Assembly (NCBI RefSeq): GCF_032062135.1 | Contig: NC_092859.1 | Span: 72,925,580-72,989,579, forward strand | From: Pyxicephalus adspersus | Taxonomy: Eukaryota > Chordata > Amphibia > Anura > Pyxicephalidae | Direction of reading: 5' to 3' | DNA length: 64,000 bases | In this document: in pieces, positions 1 through 9,895 of the stretch | Numbering within the stretch: the first letter of the stretch is position 1 | Layout of the letters: each line of letters begins with the position of its first letter | Program-made: the position numbers and the translations under genes | Notes under the pieces: model-generated | Told to the model about the DNA's origin: nothing | The model's input: only the letters and a program-made list of their open reading frames with translations | The model's database searches: none

Positions 1-488
1 ATAATTCTTAGGCATAACTCACCGACACATTTCTAATAGTTAATAAATGTAATGATAAACTTTTAAAAAAAAACACAAAAATCTGTTAAAAAAAAATAAA
101 TAAAAAATAATGTATAATGTAATATACCTGTACAGAAGCCAATATAATATATTATTTATATATTATATTAATATTTATTTGTATTGGACTCAATACATCT
201 ATTTATATTGAAGCTAATACAAAACTATTTGAATTTCTCGCTGCTAAGTCCTGGCCGCACCGACGCATGCGCCGTCATCACCGGGAAACCCCGTAGGACG
301 TCTCTGCACTTCGCAGCATGAGATCGGAGGAGGCAGACGTGTCCCCAGGACCTGCAGGGACCGCGACGGAACAAGGTAAGTGGGTTTTTATTCTGCTTTT
401 GAGTACCCGGAGTTTGACTCGGGATTACTGCTTTTTGCATGGAAAATCAACCCCGAGTCACACTCGGGAATACCGCTAGGGGGGTTAA
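1..488 (-). mobile_element. TTAA-ended non-autonomous element, copy 1 (piggyBac-like?)
   Basis: This stretch matches 28831-29232 over most of its length: both start with a 'TTCTTAGG(G)CATAACTCACCGA' type block, pass through an AT-rich centre and end in a CG-rich part with 'ACCGGGAAACCCCG' and 'CGGAACAAGGTAAGT'. Only this copy continues to a terminus at TTAA (485-488), which on the minus strand reads TTAACCCCCCTAGCGG. Just inside lies a perfect 7-bp hairpin CCCGAGT/ACTCGGG (452-468) and a second imperfect one at 406-423. A TTAA target with a CCC start and subterminal inverted repeats is the pattern of piggyBac-type elements; that assignment is inference. The other end may lie before the window. 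The open frame at 225-440 sits wholly in the repeat and is not a gene. Confidence 0.5.
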
Positions 489-623
489 CAGATTTTAGAC
501 AATAACATGGTACTGGACTGGAGTTTTTAATGACAAGCATTTAGAAAAAAATATATGTTTATCGGAAGATCGTCCTTGGTAAACATTTCTTTTCCAAATT
601 ATATAATGAGTGTACTACTTTCC

Positions 624-745
624 TTTCTCTTAGATTGTAAGCTCTTTTGTGCAGGGTCCTCTCCTCCTCCTCTTGAGGTATTGTTTGTATCTGCCATTTA
701 CAAGCCTATTTATGTACAGCACTGCATAACATGTTAAATAATATA
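624..745 (+). repeat. Rex/CR1-type LINE 3' tail
   Basis: The segment contains 'TTAGATTGTAAGCTCTTTTG', 'GCAGGGTCCTC' and 'TATGTACAGCACTGCATAA', then an AT-rich end. The same succession of motifs recurs behind the LINE at 46.0-47.7 kb and, in modified form, in the SINE at 6.97-7.32 kb, and on the opposite strand at 9.79 and 24.2 kb. It is a 5'-truncated insertion consisting essentially of the 3' untranslated tail, with no coding content. Whether the parent is a LINE or a SINE using the same tail cannot be decided here. Confidence 0.55.
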
Positions 746-1830
746 TAAATATAAATGCAGTTTATAATTAATATTAATAATAATAAACATTATACTGATA
801 TCGGTATAAATGGTGATAGATAGGTTTCCTTTTTGCCAGTCCACAGGCCAGGAAGAATATAAAATATATTAGGATTGAAGTACTAGTCTGGCAGCTTTCA
901 AGCTGGGCTCCTAAATTAATTTTACCACAAGGCACTAGAATTTTATTAACATTAAATCCATGAAATTAATTTTATACTACATTTTATGTCTGATGTTGTA
1001 GTAAATTTATTAATTCAATTAATTTTTATGTGTACACCATGATAACTAGCTTAGCCTTTATAACCACTACAGCTCAGAACTTGAGCAATCACCTCTCAAG
1101 ATTAGCCAACTTGCTTCATATTGTAGAGTTGGAATATGCATGCCCTCAGGAATTTATGCAGAAGATTCCAGAACCAGGACAGGATGGCTATAACCCAAAG
1201 GAACAGACCAATGTTGGATAGATCAATGATCCAGAAACTGGACATGATACGAATACTGAACATAGGGATGACAGATGGTTGTTAGAAAACTATCGGGTCA
1301 GCTCCATTTGGATGCACACTGTGCACACAGTCAGCAGGTTTTTCTTTATTTTGCATTTCTCATCAATTGTACTAAATAAGGAGACATTAAGTCATTTCAA
1401 AGTTCATTTATTTTATTCTTTATTGGGTTGTGCTAAGCTGTATTATGCTCACATTGTATTTTCAACATAAAAATGCAGAAAGACATTTAATTAACACATA
1501 AATGAGCTTAGTAAATTGTTCATGTGCTCTTCTGTGTCCTAATTCCTGGTACCTGAAGAGCATTTAAAAAATGTGTTATTTTTTACTGACTATTATTCCC
1601 ACAAAACAACCTAGAGAATTACAAAATGTGCACTGCAATCTATGAGACAAGGTCTAAAGGAGAATTAGGAAGGATTAAGATTAGGAAAGCAGCATATTTA
1701 CCTCTGCAACACAAGAAACTATCCCTGGATGTTCATTTTTAGCATCATAAGGGTTCCAATGCCTTGCTTCTTTTGGACAAACACTTGTGAAGTAGGTAAT
1801 TTTCAGAAGTACAGCGTGCATGAACACAAG
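746..1830. other. Unassigned AT-rich sequence
   Basis: Contains (TAA)-rich low complexity near 765-790 and otherwise unique-looking AT-rich DNA. Open frames here are under 85 codons, with no recognisable domain, and I see no RNA gene. Confidence 0.5.
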
Positions 1831-2060
1831 GGTCCTGATTTGATAAAGGCCCTGAGAAGATAAACTATCATGAATAAACCTGATTCTGAGTGATCCAGCA
1901 AACCTGGAATGGATCTGGTCCATGATTGAAAACATTTGCTAACTACCGGTAATAGCAAATGATTTTTAGGATATCCATTCCACCTTGTATTAACCAGTTT
2001 CTCTCATGATAATCTATCTCGTTCTCTAGCCTTGGAGAGCTTGATTAAACCTAGCTCAAT
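1831..2060. mobile_element. Fold-back MITE, family 'CCTGATTTATTAAAG' (diverged copy)
   Basis: Starts GGTCCTGATTTGATAAAGGC and ends near CTTGATTAAACCTAGC. Inside are the family hallmarks: GATCCAGCAAACCTGGAATG, GATTGAAAACATTTGC and AGCCTTGGAGAGCTT. The two halves are roughly reverse complements, so the element can fold on itself. Better copies lie at 21241, 21514 and 54661. This one is diverged and its right arm is damaged. It has no coding capacity and would depend on an outside transposase. Confidence 0.65.
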
Positions 2061-3877
2061 GGCATTACTGGTTTCTCGGCCCTATGCATTTCATCACACA
2101 CAATATCCCAAAAAGTTTTGGGCCCCCAGGATACATGATAAGCAAGTAAGTGTACCATATCTGCACATTATGCCTTTCAAAACCGACCTCTTCAGTGCTC
2201 CATTTTCATTTGGGTTTAGAATAGTTGGCCATCTTCATGATCTGGAATGACATAACACCTGCGCATACACATTGGAGTTGCTTCATTCTGGCATGAAATC
2301 ATGCCAAGTTATTATAATGGTAATGCAAAGCACAATGTACCTGTTTGGAAAAACAAGCTGACCCGCAACTTGGAAGTCCACAGTCTCTTTATATATTATA
2401 TATATATATATATATAAACCTGCCTGTTAGCACTTTTCATTAAATGTGGGTTTACTTCCTTTTTTACTACTTTAGCAAGCATAGTAATATCACATGGATG
2501 TCATAAAGCATGAACATTTTATGGACACGATTGTGTAATTAAAGGATATTTAATATATTTTCCTTTATGCATAAAACACTTTATGTACACTTGATTGTTT
2601 TACTGAAGCATTTAATTTATTATGTATATACTGTATCCAGCATGGAAATTGGGTTTGCATCTGTTAATTTATTACATTTTTTGCACAGTGTGTTGTAGCA
2701 GTGGGATAATCACTTTGAGAGCTGCATTATATCTAAACGTTTGTACATAATATTATTCTGCAATAATTCTTTAATCTATAACTCCCGTTACACCTGTTAA
2801 TTTCAAGATAATTAAAGCATTTATCATCACAACTTGACAAAGTTAACTGATCAGTGATTCCGTCTGTAACAGAAGGAAGTCCTTATCCTGCTTTTATAAA
2901 AAAAATTACATAATACTTTTCATGCAGACTTCTTTTTGTTGTGAATTTTTTGTCAGCTTCATAATTTCGTTTATCTTGCATTTTACAGTACTTTACCAAT
3001 TTTGTTTCCCACCACATTTATATTGCTTGTATGTTGGCATCCAAGGAAGAACATCAATATAATTAAGTATGAATATAATTCAAATTGTTAATATGAGTTA
3101 CCCCCTCCCTGTAAAGCTGCTACTTTTCCAGAAGCTCTTCCTATGCTCTTCCTCCTGGCCTATTTAGACTGTATGAATAGGTTTGTAGTAAACAACCCTA
3201 TTCATACGATAGTAATGCAGGTCAATGGTAGCTCACCAGTACATTCATTTCACATTTGCAAAAAAGTAGAGTGGATTCCGTATCAAACACAAATCCATTC
3301 ATAAAAGAACATGTTTTCTGCATTTTACAAATGTGGAAAATTACATTGTTACATTGTTTAACTTCTTTAAATGTCCCCAAGAATGTATTTATTCAAAAGT
3401 TGAGGAGTAAAAATGGTAGTTGTGCATACACAGTAAATTCACTTTTAATGGGTATATTTTATTTTTATTTTTTCAATTAAATTAAATTATAGCTTTAATT
3501 TGCAAACATTAGGACAGCTATCATTTGTTGTACAAAAATATATTATCATCTTTAAATTGTTTTAGGCTTATATGGTTTGTGGGTCTTATGCACATTTTCA
3601 AGGGTTTATTTAAAAATGATCCATGAGTTGAAAACTGGGACCCTGGACTTATCAGTCAATGAGTGATCACTGGCCCAAAATGAAAATACAGCTCATGTGT
3701 TCAGCTAAATATCATATAATTTGTCACATTGATACCTGCATGCTTGTTTCAAGTGTCACTGAATCTACTAGAAACAAAAAATCAGCTTTATATCTAGACA
3801 ATTTGGTGTTCTTCAGAATAAGTTCAGTTTCTATCAATCTTTTAGTGATAGGTCCACTCTATAGGCTTATTGAAGAA
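2061..3877. other. Unassigned AT-rich sequence with a TA microsatellite
   Basis: A (TA)n run lies at about 2389-2416. A small stem of 11 bp (GTATGAATAGG / CCTATTCATAC) is at about 3171-3209. The rest shows no repeat family that I recognise, and the frames present are below 76 codons with no domain. Confidence 0.5.
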
Positions 3878-4400
3878 TTAAAGTAGTATAGAATTTAAGT
3901 GTTGGGTAGAGATGCACTGTGTTCAGGGATCATGGCCAGGATGCTACTCTAAAGTTTCTTTCTTTTATATATACCTATTGATGATCCCTATGTTGTGGAG
4001 ATTTTGGTTATGTTAGATGTAGTAGGCTGTGCAAAAGAAGTGAAAGCACGCCAAATAAAAGTTGATTGGTATCAAAACCATAAAAACATATTCATATGTG
4101 TGTTGCCCTCTTTCAATAGAGCACAAATGTCACGGATACCAGGGAGGGGAGGGTAACAGAAAGGTATACTCACTACTAGGCCTCCAATGACTAGAGAAAA
4201 GGGAATGGCCACCCCTTGCAGACACCCTAATCTAGCCCTGACTCCTAACCGTATGAGTATCCCCTGATGGTAGGAATGCTCATACTCAGGAACCTAGGCC
4301 CTACTAGCCCTGCACAACCCTAGCAGTAGTGTCTGGCTTGAGACTGCTGGTTCCTTCCCCTATGAAGGACCCAGTGTCTCCCAGAGGCCTAGTAAACAAC

Positions 4401-4502
4401 TAAAGCTGCGTACACACATCCAATTTTTATCGTTCAAAATGAACGACGAACGAACGATTGATTGGGCAAAAATCGTTCGTAAAAAAAGTAACCAACGACG
4501 CC
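4401..4502. mobile_element. Truncated MITE inside the LTR (GTACACAC family)
   Basis: Starts TAAAGCTGCGTACACACATC, closely like TAAGCTACGTACACACGTCC at 19964. It then runs through short CG-bearing repeats of ACGAACGA and ends abruptly where the empty-site copy begins. Only one terminus is present, so the rest was probably lost at the join at about 4502. Confidence 0.5.
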
Positions 4503-5502
4503 TTAAAGTAGTATAGAATTTAAGTGTTGGGTAGAGATGCACTGTGTTCAGGGATCATGGCCAGGATGCTACTCTAAAGTTTCTTTCTTTTATATATCCC
4601 TATTGATGATCCCTATGTTGTGGAGATTTTGGTCGTGTTAGATGTAGTAGGCTGTGCAAAAGAAGTGAAAGAAACCATAAAAACATATTCATATGTGTGT
4701 TGCCCTCTTTCAATAGAGCACAATACTGCAACAGATTCCAATACTGGCAACGCTTTTCTATGCTGTCCTTTTACCTAACCTACAGTATTAATGGAATCCT
4801 TTGTCATGTGGTAAATATAACTTTGTATTATGGCAAACAATAACTTATAACCTGAAAAAAATAAATCTAAAGAATAAATCCAAAACAATTATAGTTACCT
4901 TTTTAGTTTAAAATACACTTCAGCATGTCAGAGCAGGAGATTGAGCTATTTGCTTCATCTGAGCCCAATTTATTTGTTACCTTATCATCCCATCACCTAA
5001 AAAAGATCCTCCTGTAATAAAAAAAATAATTGTAGATCAAGTTCCCTATCTTCCTTATACAGAAAATGCTATCAGACAGACCACACAGGTCAGATTTTCC
5101 TGTTGTTGAGGTAAGCAACCTAAAATTATTGCAGCAAACCAGTCCTTAGATGTGGTAGCTGATGTTGTTTTCTTTTTAGATTTTCTTTTTTTTTTGACAA
5201 TAGCACATTTCTTTTCCTATGGTGACAACAGCTTCTGTACTGTATCTATGCAGTAGCAAGGTCACCCTAAGTATTTTAGAATCACAGAACACCTCCCCCT
5301 TTTCTTTTCTCCATAATTCAGTGGGGGATTCTGTATTTTTTCATGTTGAAAACTTGTTAACACTTTCAATTGAAAAAATTACTGGATTGATATCAGAATC
5401 AACAGGCATTTTTGTGTACTTATTGGACCGATATAACAAATAATTTCACCTATATGTCTACCATTGTTGGACTTTGTAAATACTTTTCAGAATAAAGTAT
5501 TT
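4503..5502. repeat. Near-identical empty-site copy of the LTR flanks
   Basis: 4503-4723 repeats 3878-4127 (with a gap of about 25 bp). 4721-5502 repeats 5746-6503 with scattered substitutions and a few indels, one of about 20 bp near 5466-5487. The two parts meet at GAGCACAATACTGC (4716-4729), exactly the uninterrupted form of the site split by the LTR. This is what the LTR-free allele should look like. The block starts at the cut edge of one LTR piece and stops at the N at 5503, beside the other. No genes are seen in either copy. Confidence 0.8.
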
Positions 5503-5503
5503 N
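5503..5503. other. Single ambiguous base (N)
   Basis: This is the only N in the window. It lies precisely between the end of the empty-site copy and the start of the right LTR piece, as expected of a scaffold join or collapsed gap. Confidence 0.95.
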
Positions 5504-6503
5504 CAGGATGGCACAACACTCCAGCTATTCACATCCCAGCAGTGAATATCAACCGCACAGCATGAAGTGTGAGGCCAGACTAAATGGAGGAGCAGTAATG
5601 ATCACCAGCTGCACCTGATACAAGGGGAGTGGTCATTACAAACAACAACACAGAAACAAGTAAAAACCAAAGAGGCTGTCAGATAACCACAAATGCAGCT
5701 TGTCTGACAGATCCTCAAACTTCCGTCACGGAAGGGACCGTGACAACAATACTGCAACAGATTCCAATACTAGCAACGCTTTTCTATGCTGTCCTTTTAC
5801 CTAACCTACAGTATTAAAGGAATCCTTTGTCATGTGGTAAATATAACTTTGTATTATGGCAAACAATAACTTATAACCTGAAAAAAATAAATCTAAAGAA
5901 TAAATCCAAAACCATTATAGTTACCTTTTTAGTTTAAAATACACTTCAGCACGTCAGAGCAGGAGATTGAGCTATTTGCTTCATCTGAGCCCAATTTTTT
6001 TGTTACCTTATCATCCCATCACCTATAAAAAGATCCTCCTGTAATAAAACAAATAATTGTAGATCAAGTTCCCTATCTTCCTTATACAGAAAATGCTATC
6101 AGACAGACCACATAGGTCAGATTTTCCTGTTGTCGAGGTAAGCAACCTAAAATTATTGCAGCAAACCAGTCCTTAGATGTGGTAGCTGTGTTTTCTTTTT
6201 AGATTTTCTTTTTTTTTTGACAATAGCACATTTATTTTCCTATGGTGACAACAGCTTCTTTACTGTATCTATGCAGTAGCAAGGTCACCCTAAGTATTTT
6301 AGAATCAAAGAACACCTCCCCCTTTTCTTTTCTCCATAATTCAGTGGGGGGTTCTGTATTTTTTCATGTTGAAAACTTGTTAACACTTTAAATTGAAAAA
6401 GTTACTGGATTGATATGCATCAACAGGCATTTTTGTGTACTTATTGGACAGATATAACAAATAATTTCACCTATATATCTACCATTTACAGAATAAAGTA
6501 TTT

Positions 6504-6965
6504 TTTGTTGTCAATGAGTGAGTGAAATTTTTTTGTTATTCTAGTTCTCTGCTAGTTTTAGCACAGTTTATGGTTCTCTGCTTGATGCAGAAGTTATGGC
6601 AAAAGGTTAAAAGAAAAAAGAAACGCAATTTATTTTATCAAATAGCAGAGACACCACAATCTAACACAGCTATTAGCTTTTCCATTTGGCCTCATGTACA
6701 TCAGTCTATCTTTTAAATGAAATGCTCCGTTACACTGGTTAGGTCAATTCCTTGCTCTGGTGTGCCATTTCCTTGCTATTTATCAAATCGTTATTCAGTA
6801 CACAGTAGTGTAAAGTGCTTTCAGTGACTCAGCTAGGAGGAAAGTGAAAAAACACTGTAGCTGTGCAGAGTGGATGCTACCGGACACATTAATCAGGTCA
6901 CAGTAATTACATTAGATTATTAAATGAATTTAATGTATTTTTTTAGCCTAATGTTGTATGATGCA
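6504..6965. other. Unassigned AT-rich sequence
   Basis: I recognise no repeat, RNA or coding feature. The one frame (6522-6716) is short and of low complexity. Confidence 0.5.
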
Positions 6966-7318
6966 AAATGGTGTAAAAATGGTCCAGCTGTTAGAGTTCT
7001 GGCCTTTGCAGCGCTAGGTCCCAGGTTCAAATCTCGGTCAGGACACTATCTGCATGGAGTTTACAGGTTCTCCCTGTGTCTGCATGGGTTTCCTCCAGTT
7101 ACTCCAGTTTCCTCACACATTCCAAAAACATGCAATAGGGTTAATTGGCTCCCCCCCAAAATTGACCTTAGACTGTATGACTGTCTGAGACATATGACTG
7201 AGGTAGGGACATTAGATTGTGAGCCCCTTTAAGGGACAGCTAGTGACATGACTATGAACTTTGTAAAGCGTTGCGTAATATGATGGTGCTATATAAATAA
7301 TAATGTGTAATAATAATA
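6966..7318 (+). mobile_element. tRNA-headed SINE (V-SINE/Deu-like core) with LINE-type tail
   Basis: The head resembles a tRNA: an A-box-like stretch around 6980-7000 and a clear B box GGTTCAAATC at 7024-7033, so it would once have been a Pol III promoter. The body carries CTGCATGGAGTTTACAGGTT, 'TTCTCCCTGTGTCTGCATGG', 'TTTCCTCCAGTTACTCC' and 'CCAAAAACATGC', a core widespread in fish and amphibian SINEs. The tail has 'ACATTAGATTGTGAGCCCC' and 'GCGTAATATGATGGTGCTAT', then (TAA)-rich sequence, as in the LINE tails elsewhere in this window. The 102-codon frame over it is a by-product. Family naming is from memory of the core motif. Confidence 0.75.
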
Positions 7319-7371
7319 TTAGTGTATAATGCTGTGTTATTGTGGAACTTTAGCTAATGGAGTCTATCATG

Positions 7372-8493
7372 TGCAAACCAGCACTCAGCAGCATATTTGA
7401 AGTCAGAAATGTCCTCAAAACAATGCCCCTTCAGGTGTTTCTTCTAATTCCGGAACAGATAATAGTCTGAAGGGGCCAGGTCAGGTGAGTAGGGGGGATG
7501 GTGGACCAATTGGAAACCCAGTGTGTTCAATTTGGCAGCCACAACGTTGGACGTGTGCGCAGGTGCATCGTCCTGCAAAAATAGGATCCCTTTGATCAAC
7601 TTTCTATGGGGTTTCGTCTTAATTGCCTCCATCAGCTGGTCTAGGAGGTTAGCATAATACTGTCCAGTGATACTAGAGCCCCGAGGTAGGTAGTCCACCA
7701 ACAGAATACCGTCTTTGTCCCAGAAAACCGACGTCATGACTTTTTTCACTGATTTCTGGGTTCGGAAATTCTTTGGCCACGGGGACACACTGTGACCCCA
7801 TTCCTTTGACTGTTTCTTGGTTTCAGAATCATAGATGTGGAGCCAGGTTTCATCCTCAGTCACTAACCTAGCCAAAAAGTCCTGTGCAGCTTCAAAATGG
7901 GCCAAAACTGCTTTGGATGCTTGAACTTGTTCTTTCTTCTGATCACTGTTCAAACATTTTGGCACTCACTTCGCTGAAAGCTTGCGCATGTCTAGGATAG
8001 TGGTGAAAAACCCAACACGCTCTCATGAGATGTCAAGTATCTGGGCTATCTTTTTTGAGGATATTTGTCAGTCCTCAATAATAAGCTTATGGACAGCATC
8101 GCAGATTGTTGGGTCAGTTGAGGTTGGGGGGCTCTCTTTGCGGGGCTCATCTTCAATGGAGAAATGCCCAGTCTTGAAACGAGATATCAAGGTTTTGACA
8201 ATGCTGTAAGAAGGACACTTCTCCCCCAGTGTTTGTGACATCTCAGTGTGAATGTCCTTTGCTCACTTTCCCTGGAGAAACAAAAACATCATGACGGCCC
8301 GTAACAACGTTATGAAACTTGCTTGTGCCTCTGCCATCACAGCTTCTCACTAAAAGAAAAAACAGTTTTAAGAATCGCAAAGACCTGATATTTGCACAGT
8401 TACATACTAAGATGTTAGGCTGTCATATGCCCCCTCACTCATTTTTCTATTTCATCTGCAAGGGGGCAAAGCCAGGAACTTCTCAGCACCTCG
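7372..8493 (-). mobile_element. Mariner element 1, truncated at its left end
   Basis: A Tc1/mariner-superfamily element on the minus strand. The right terminus is present (8464-8493, ending ...CTCAGCACCTCG), followed by a TA at 8494-8495. The left terminal repeat and about 80 bp inside it are missing: homology with the full copy at 44350 begins only at about 7372. It carries a nearly complete transposase reading (see 7444-8337). It belongs to a local cluster with fragments at 8583-8688 and 8793-9216. Confidence 0.85.
7444..8337 (-). pseudogene. Mariner transposase, broken
   Basis: The original ATG is the CAT at 8335-8337, starting MAEAQASF. The N-terminal DNA-binding part is interrupted, including a stop in the VHKLIIED region. 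The last 173 codons (7965-7444) stay open and hold the catalytic domain with its D,D34D triad: D38 in VTEDETW, D132 in LQDDAPAHT and D167 in PSDYYLF, with 34 residues between the last two. The frame stops at YLFRN followed by TAG; beyond it the family sequence continues (KKHLKG... in the same frame), so the stop is a later mutation of the codon that is TTG in the copy at 44.5 kb. The enzyme family cuts and pastes the element at TA. Similarity is closest to irritans-type mariners, by eye. Confidence 0.85.
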
Positions 8494-8583
8494 TATATAT
8501 CACCAAGGTTTCTCACTTACACATGGTGAGGGACTCCAGAGTTTGCAACTGCAGCTTTACATTCTAGGTCCACACCTTACCTT
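8494..8583. repeat. Mariner flank, copy 1 of an identical 90-bp pair
   Basis: The sequence from TATATATCACCAAGG to CCACACCTTACCTT is identical, as far as I can read, to 9217-9306. Both copies directly follow a mariner right terminus, so the flank was duplicated together with the end of the element. Confidence 0.8.
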
Positions 8584-8688
8584 TTGCACAGTTACATACT
8601 AAGATATTAGGCTGTCATATGCCCCCACACTCATTTTTCTATTTCATCTGGAAGGGGGCAAAGCCAGGAACTTCTCAGGACCCCCTCG
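8583..8688 (-). mobile_element. Mariner right-end fragment with different flank
   Basis: Repeats the last ~105 bp of the mariner, from 'GCACAGTTACATACTAAGAT' to 'CCCCCTCG', followed by TA (8689-8690) and unrelated flanking DNA (8691-8792). It has no coding content. It starts directly after the first copy of the 90-bp flank, so it lies between two copies of one locus. Confidence 0.75.
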
Positions 8689-8792
8689 TACATGTCTTTA
8701 CAGAAAGCATCAGGAGCCTGAAACTCCACTTCATAATGGAAACATGCATGTTTGTTTATGTAGAGTAGACTATATAGTACAAAAGCATGCTA

Positions 8793-9216
8793 TTCGATAC
8801 TCGTCGGTCCTCAATAATCAGCTCATGGACAGTATTGCAGGTTTCCAGGTAAGTTGAGGTTAGGGGGCACCCACTGTGGGGCTAATTTTCAATGGTGAAA
8901 TGCCCAGTATTGAAACGAGATATCCAGGTTTTGACAAAGCTGTGGGAAGGACACTTCTCCCCCAGTGTTTGTGACATCTCAGTGTGAATGTCCTTTGCTC
9001 ACTTTCCCTGGAGAAACAAAAACATCATGATGGCCCGTAACTCCAACGTTATAAAACTTGCTTGTGCCTCTGCCATCACAGCTTCTCACTAAAATAAAAA
9101 ACAGTTTTAAGAATCACAGTTACATACTAAGATATTAGGCTGTCATATACCCCCTCACTCATTTTTCTATTTCATCTGCAAGGGGGCAAAGCCAGGAACT
9201 TCTCAGCAGCCCCTCG
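8793..9216 (-). mobile_element. Mariner fragment 3 (transposase N-terminus and right end)
   Basis: On the minus strand this holds the right terminus (to 9216, then TA), the leader, the start codon (CAT at about 9075) and roughly the first 90 codons of the transposase, ending near 8793. It resembles 8070-8493 closely near the terminus and less so further in. The leader lacks about 17 bp present in element 1. It is not functional. Confidence 0.8.
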
Positions 9217-9306
9217 TATATATCACCAAGGTTTCTCACTTACACATGGTGAGGGACTCCAGAGTTTGCAACTGCAGCTTTACATTCTAGGTCCACACCT
9301 TACCTT
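9217..9306. repeat. Mariner flank, copy 2 of the identical 90-bp pair
   Basis: Identical partner of 8494-8583. After it the sequence continues into unique DNA (TTAGAGGATGAG...), suggesting this is the original flank. Confidence 0.8.
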
Positions 9307-9784
9307 AGAGGATGAGATTAATTACTCTCAGATATCCACATGTCTATAGGTTAAGAGGTTGACATCAGACTAAACACCAAGAACTTGGACTATTGCTCAG
9401 TGTGCTTGCGTTGTTAATAGTTTCTTGCTGCCAGTACCAGTTGAGCCTGTTCTCCTAAAAAAGAAAATATATATATTGCATTTGCAATGAGGAAAGGGTT
9501 TATGGACTATGATTTTTTGTGGAGTTAAGTAAGAAAGTAAGAGGAAATACATCTAGAAAAAATTCCAAATATGTTCTTCTTTGTTCAACAGCTAATAGTA
9601 TTGCAGCTAATAGTGTTTTACTTTTACTTTTTTAATGTTAATTGCATCAGTTATGTATAATGAGTAAAATAGGAAATTAATCTAGTGTAAGTGCTTTTAG
9701 GACAGAACATAGGAAAGTCTTTGGTAACCTCAAAAGCTTTGATAAATAGATTTCATGTGCGTTTAAGCAAAAGGTACTCAAGAT

Positions 9785-9895
9785 TATTATTATAATTATT
9801 AACATGTATTTATAAAGTGTCAACAAATTACACGGTGCTTTACAATATCCATTTTCATATCACTGTATCTGAGAGGAGCTCACAATCTAAAGCAG
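9785..9895 (-). repeat. LINE/SINE 3' tail, reverse orientation
   Basis: Read on the minus strand it gives 'TTTAGATTGTGAGCTCCTC', then 'GTAAAGCACCGTGTAATTTG' and 'CACTTTATAAATACATG' with a (TAA)-like end. This is the tail seen on the SINE at 7.2 kb. Confidence 0.6.

Larger units (their letters stand above)
4128..5745 (-). mobile_element. Gypsy-type LTR, interrupted in the assembly by an empty-site copy
   Basis: Read on the minus strand, the outer ends are TGTCACGG at 5745-5738 and CCGTGACA at 4135-4128. These are TG...CA ends with an 8-bp inverted repeat, as expected for an LTR. The flanks are ACAAA on the left and ACAAT on the right, a 5-bp target duplication with one mismatch. The LTR is present in two pieces, 4128-4502 and 5504-5745. 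The sequence between them (4503-5502) is not LTR but a copy of the outside flanks joined without the LTR. Some 620 bp of LTR is visible, and no gag, pol or env coding sequence is seen, so this is probably a solo LTR. The Gypsy assignment rests on end structure and resemblance to frog LTRs, not on a search. Confidence 0.6.

Noticed and set aside
7016..7040. Possible host tRNA gene
   Set aside because: B box present, but the sequence leads into a SINE body and does not fold into a full cloverleaf; it is the SINE head.
6924..7232. 102-codon frame
   Set aside because: Coincides with the tRNA-headed SINE.
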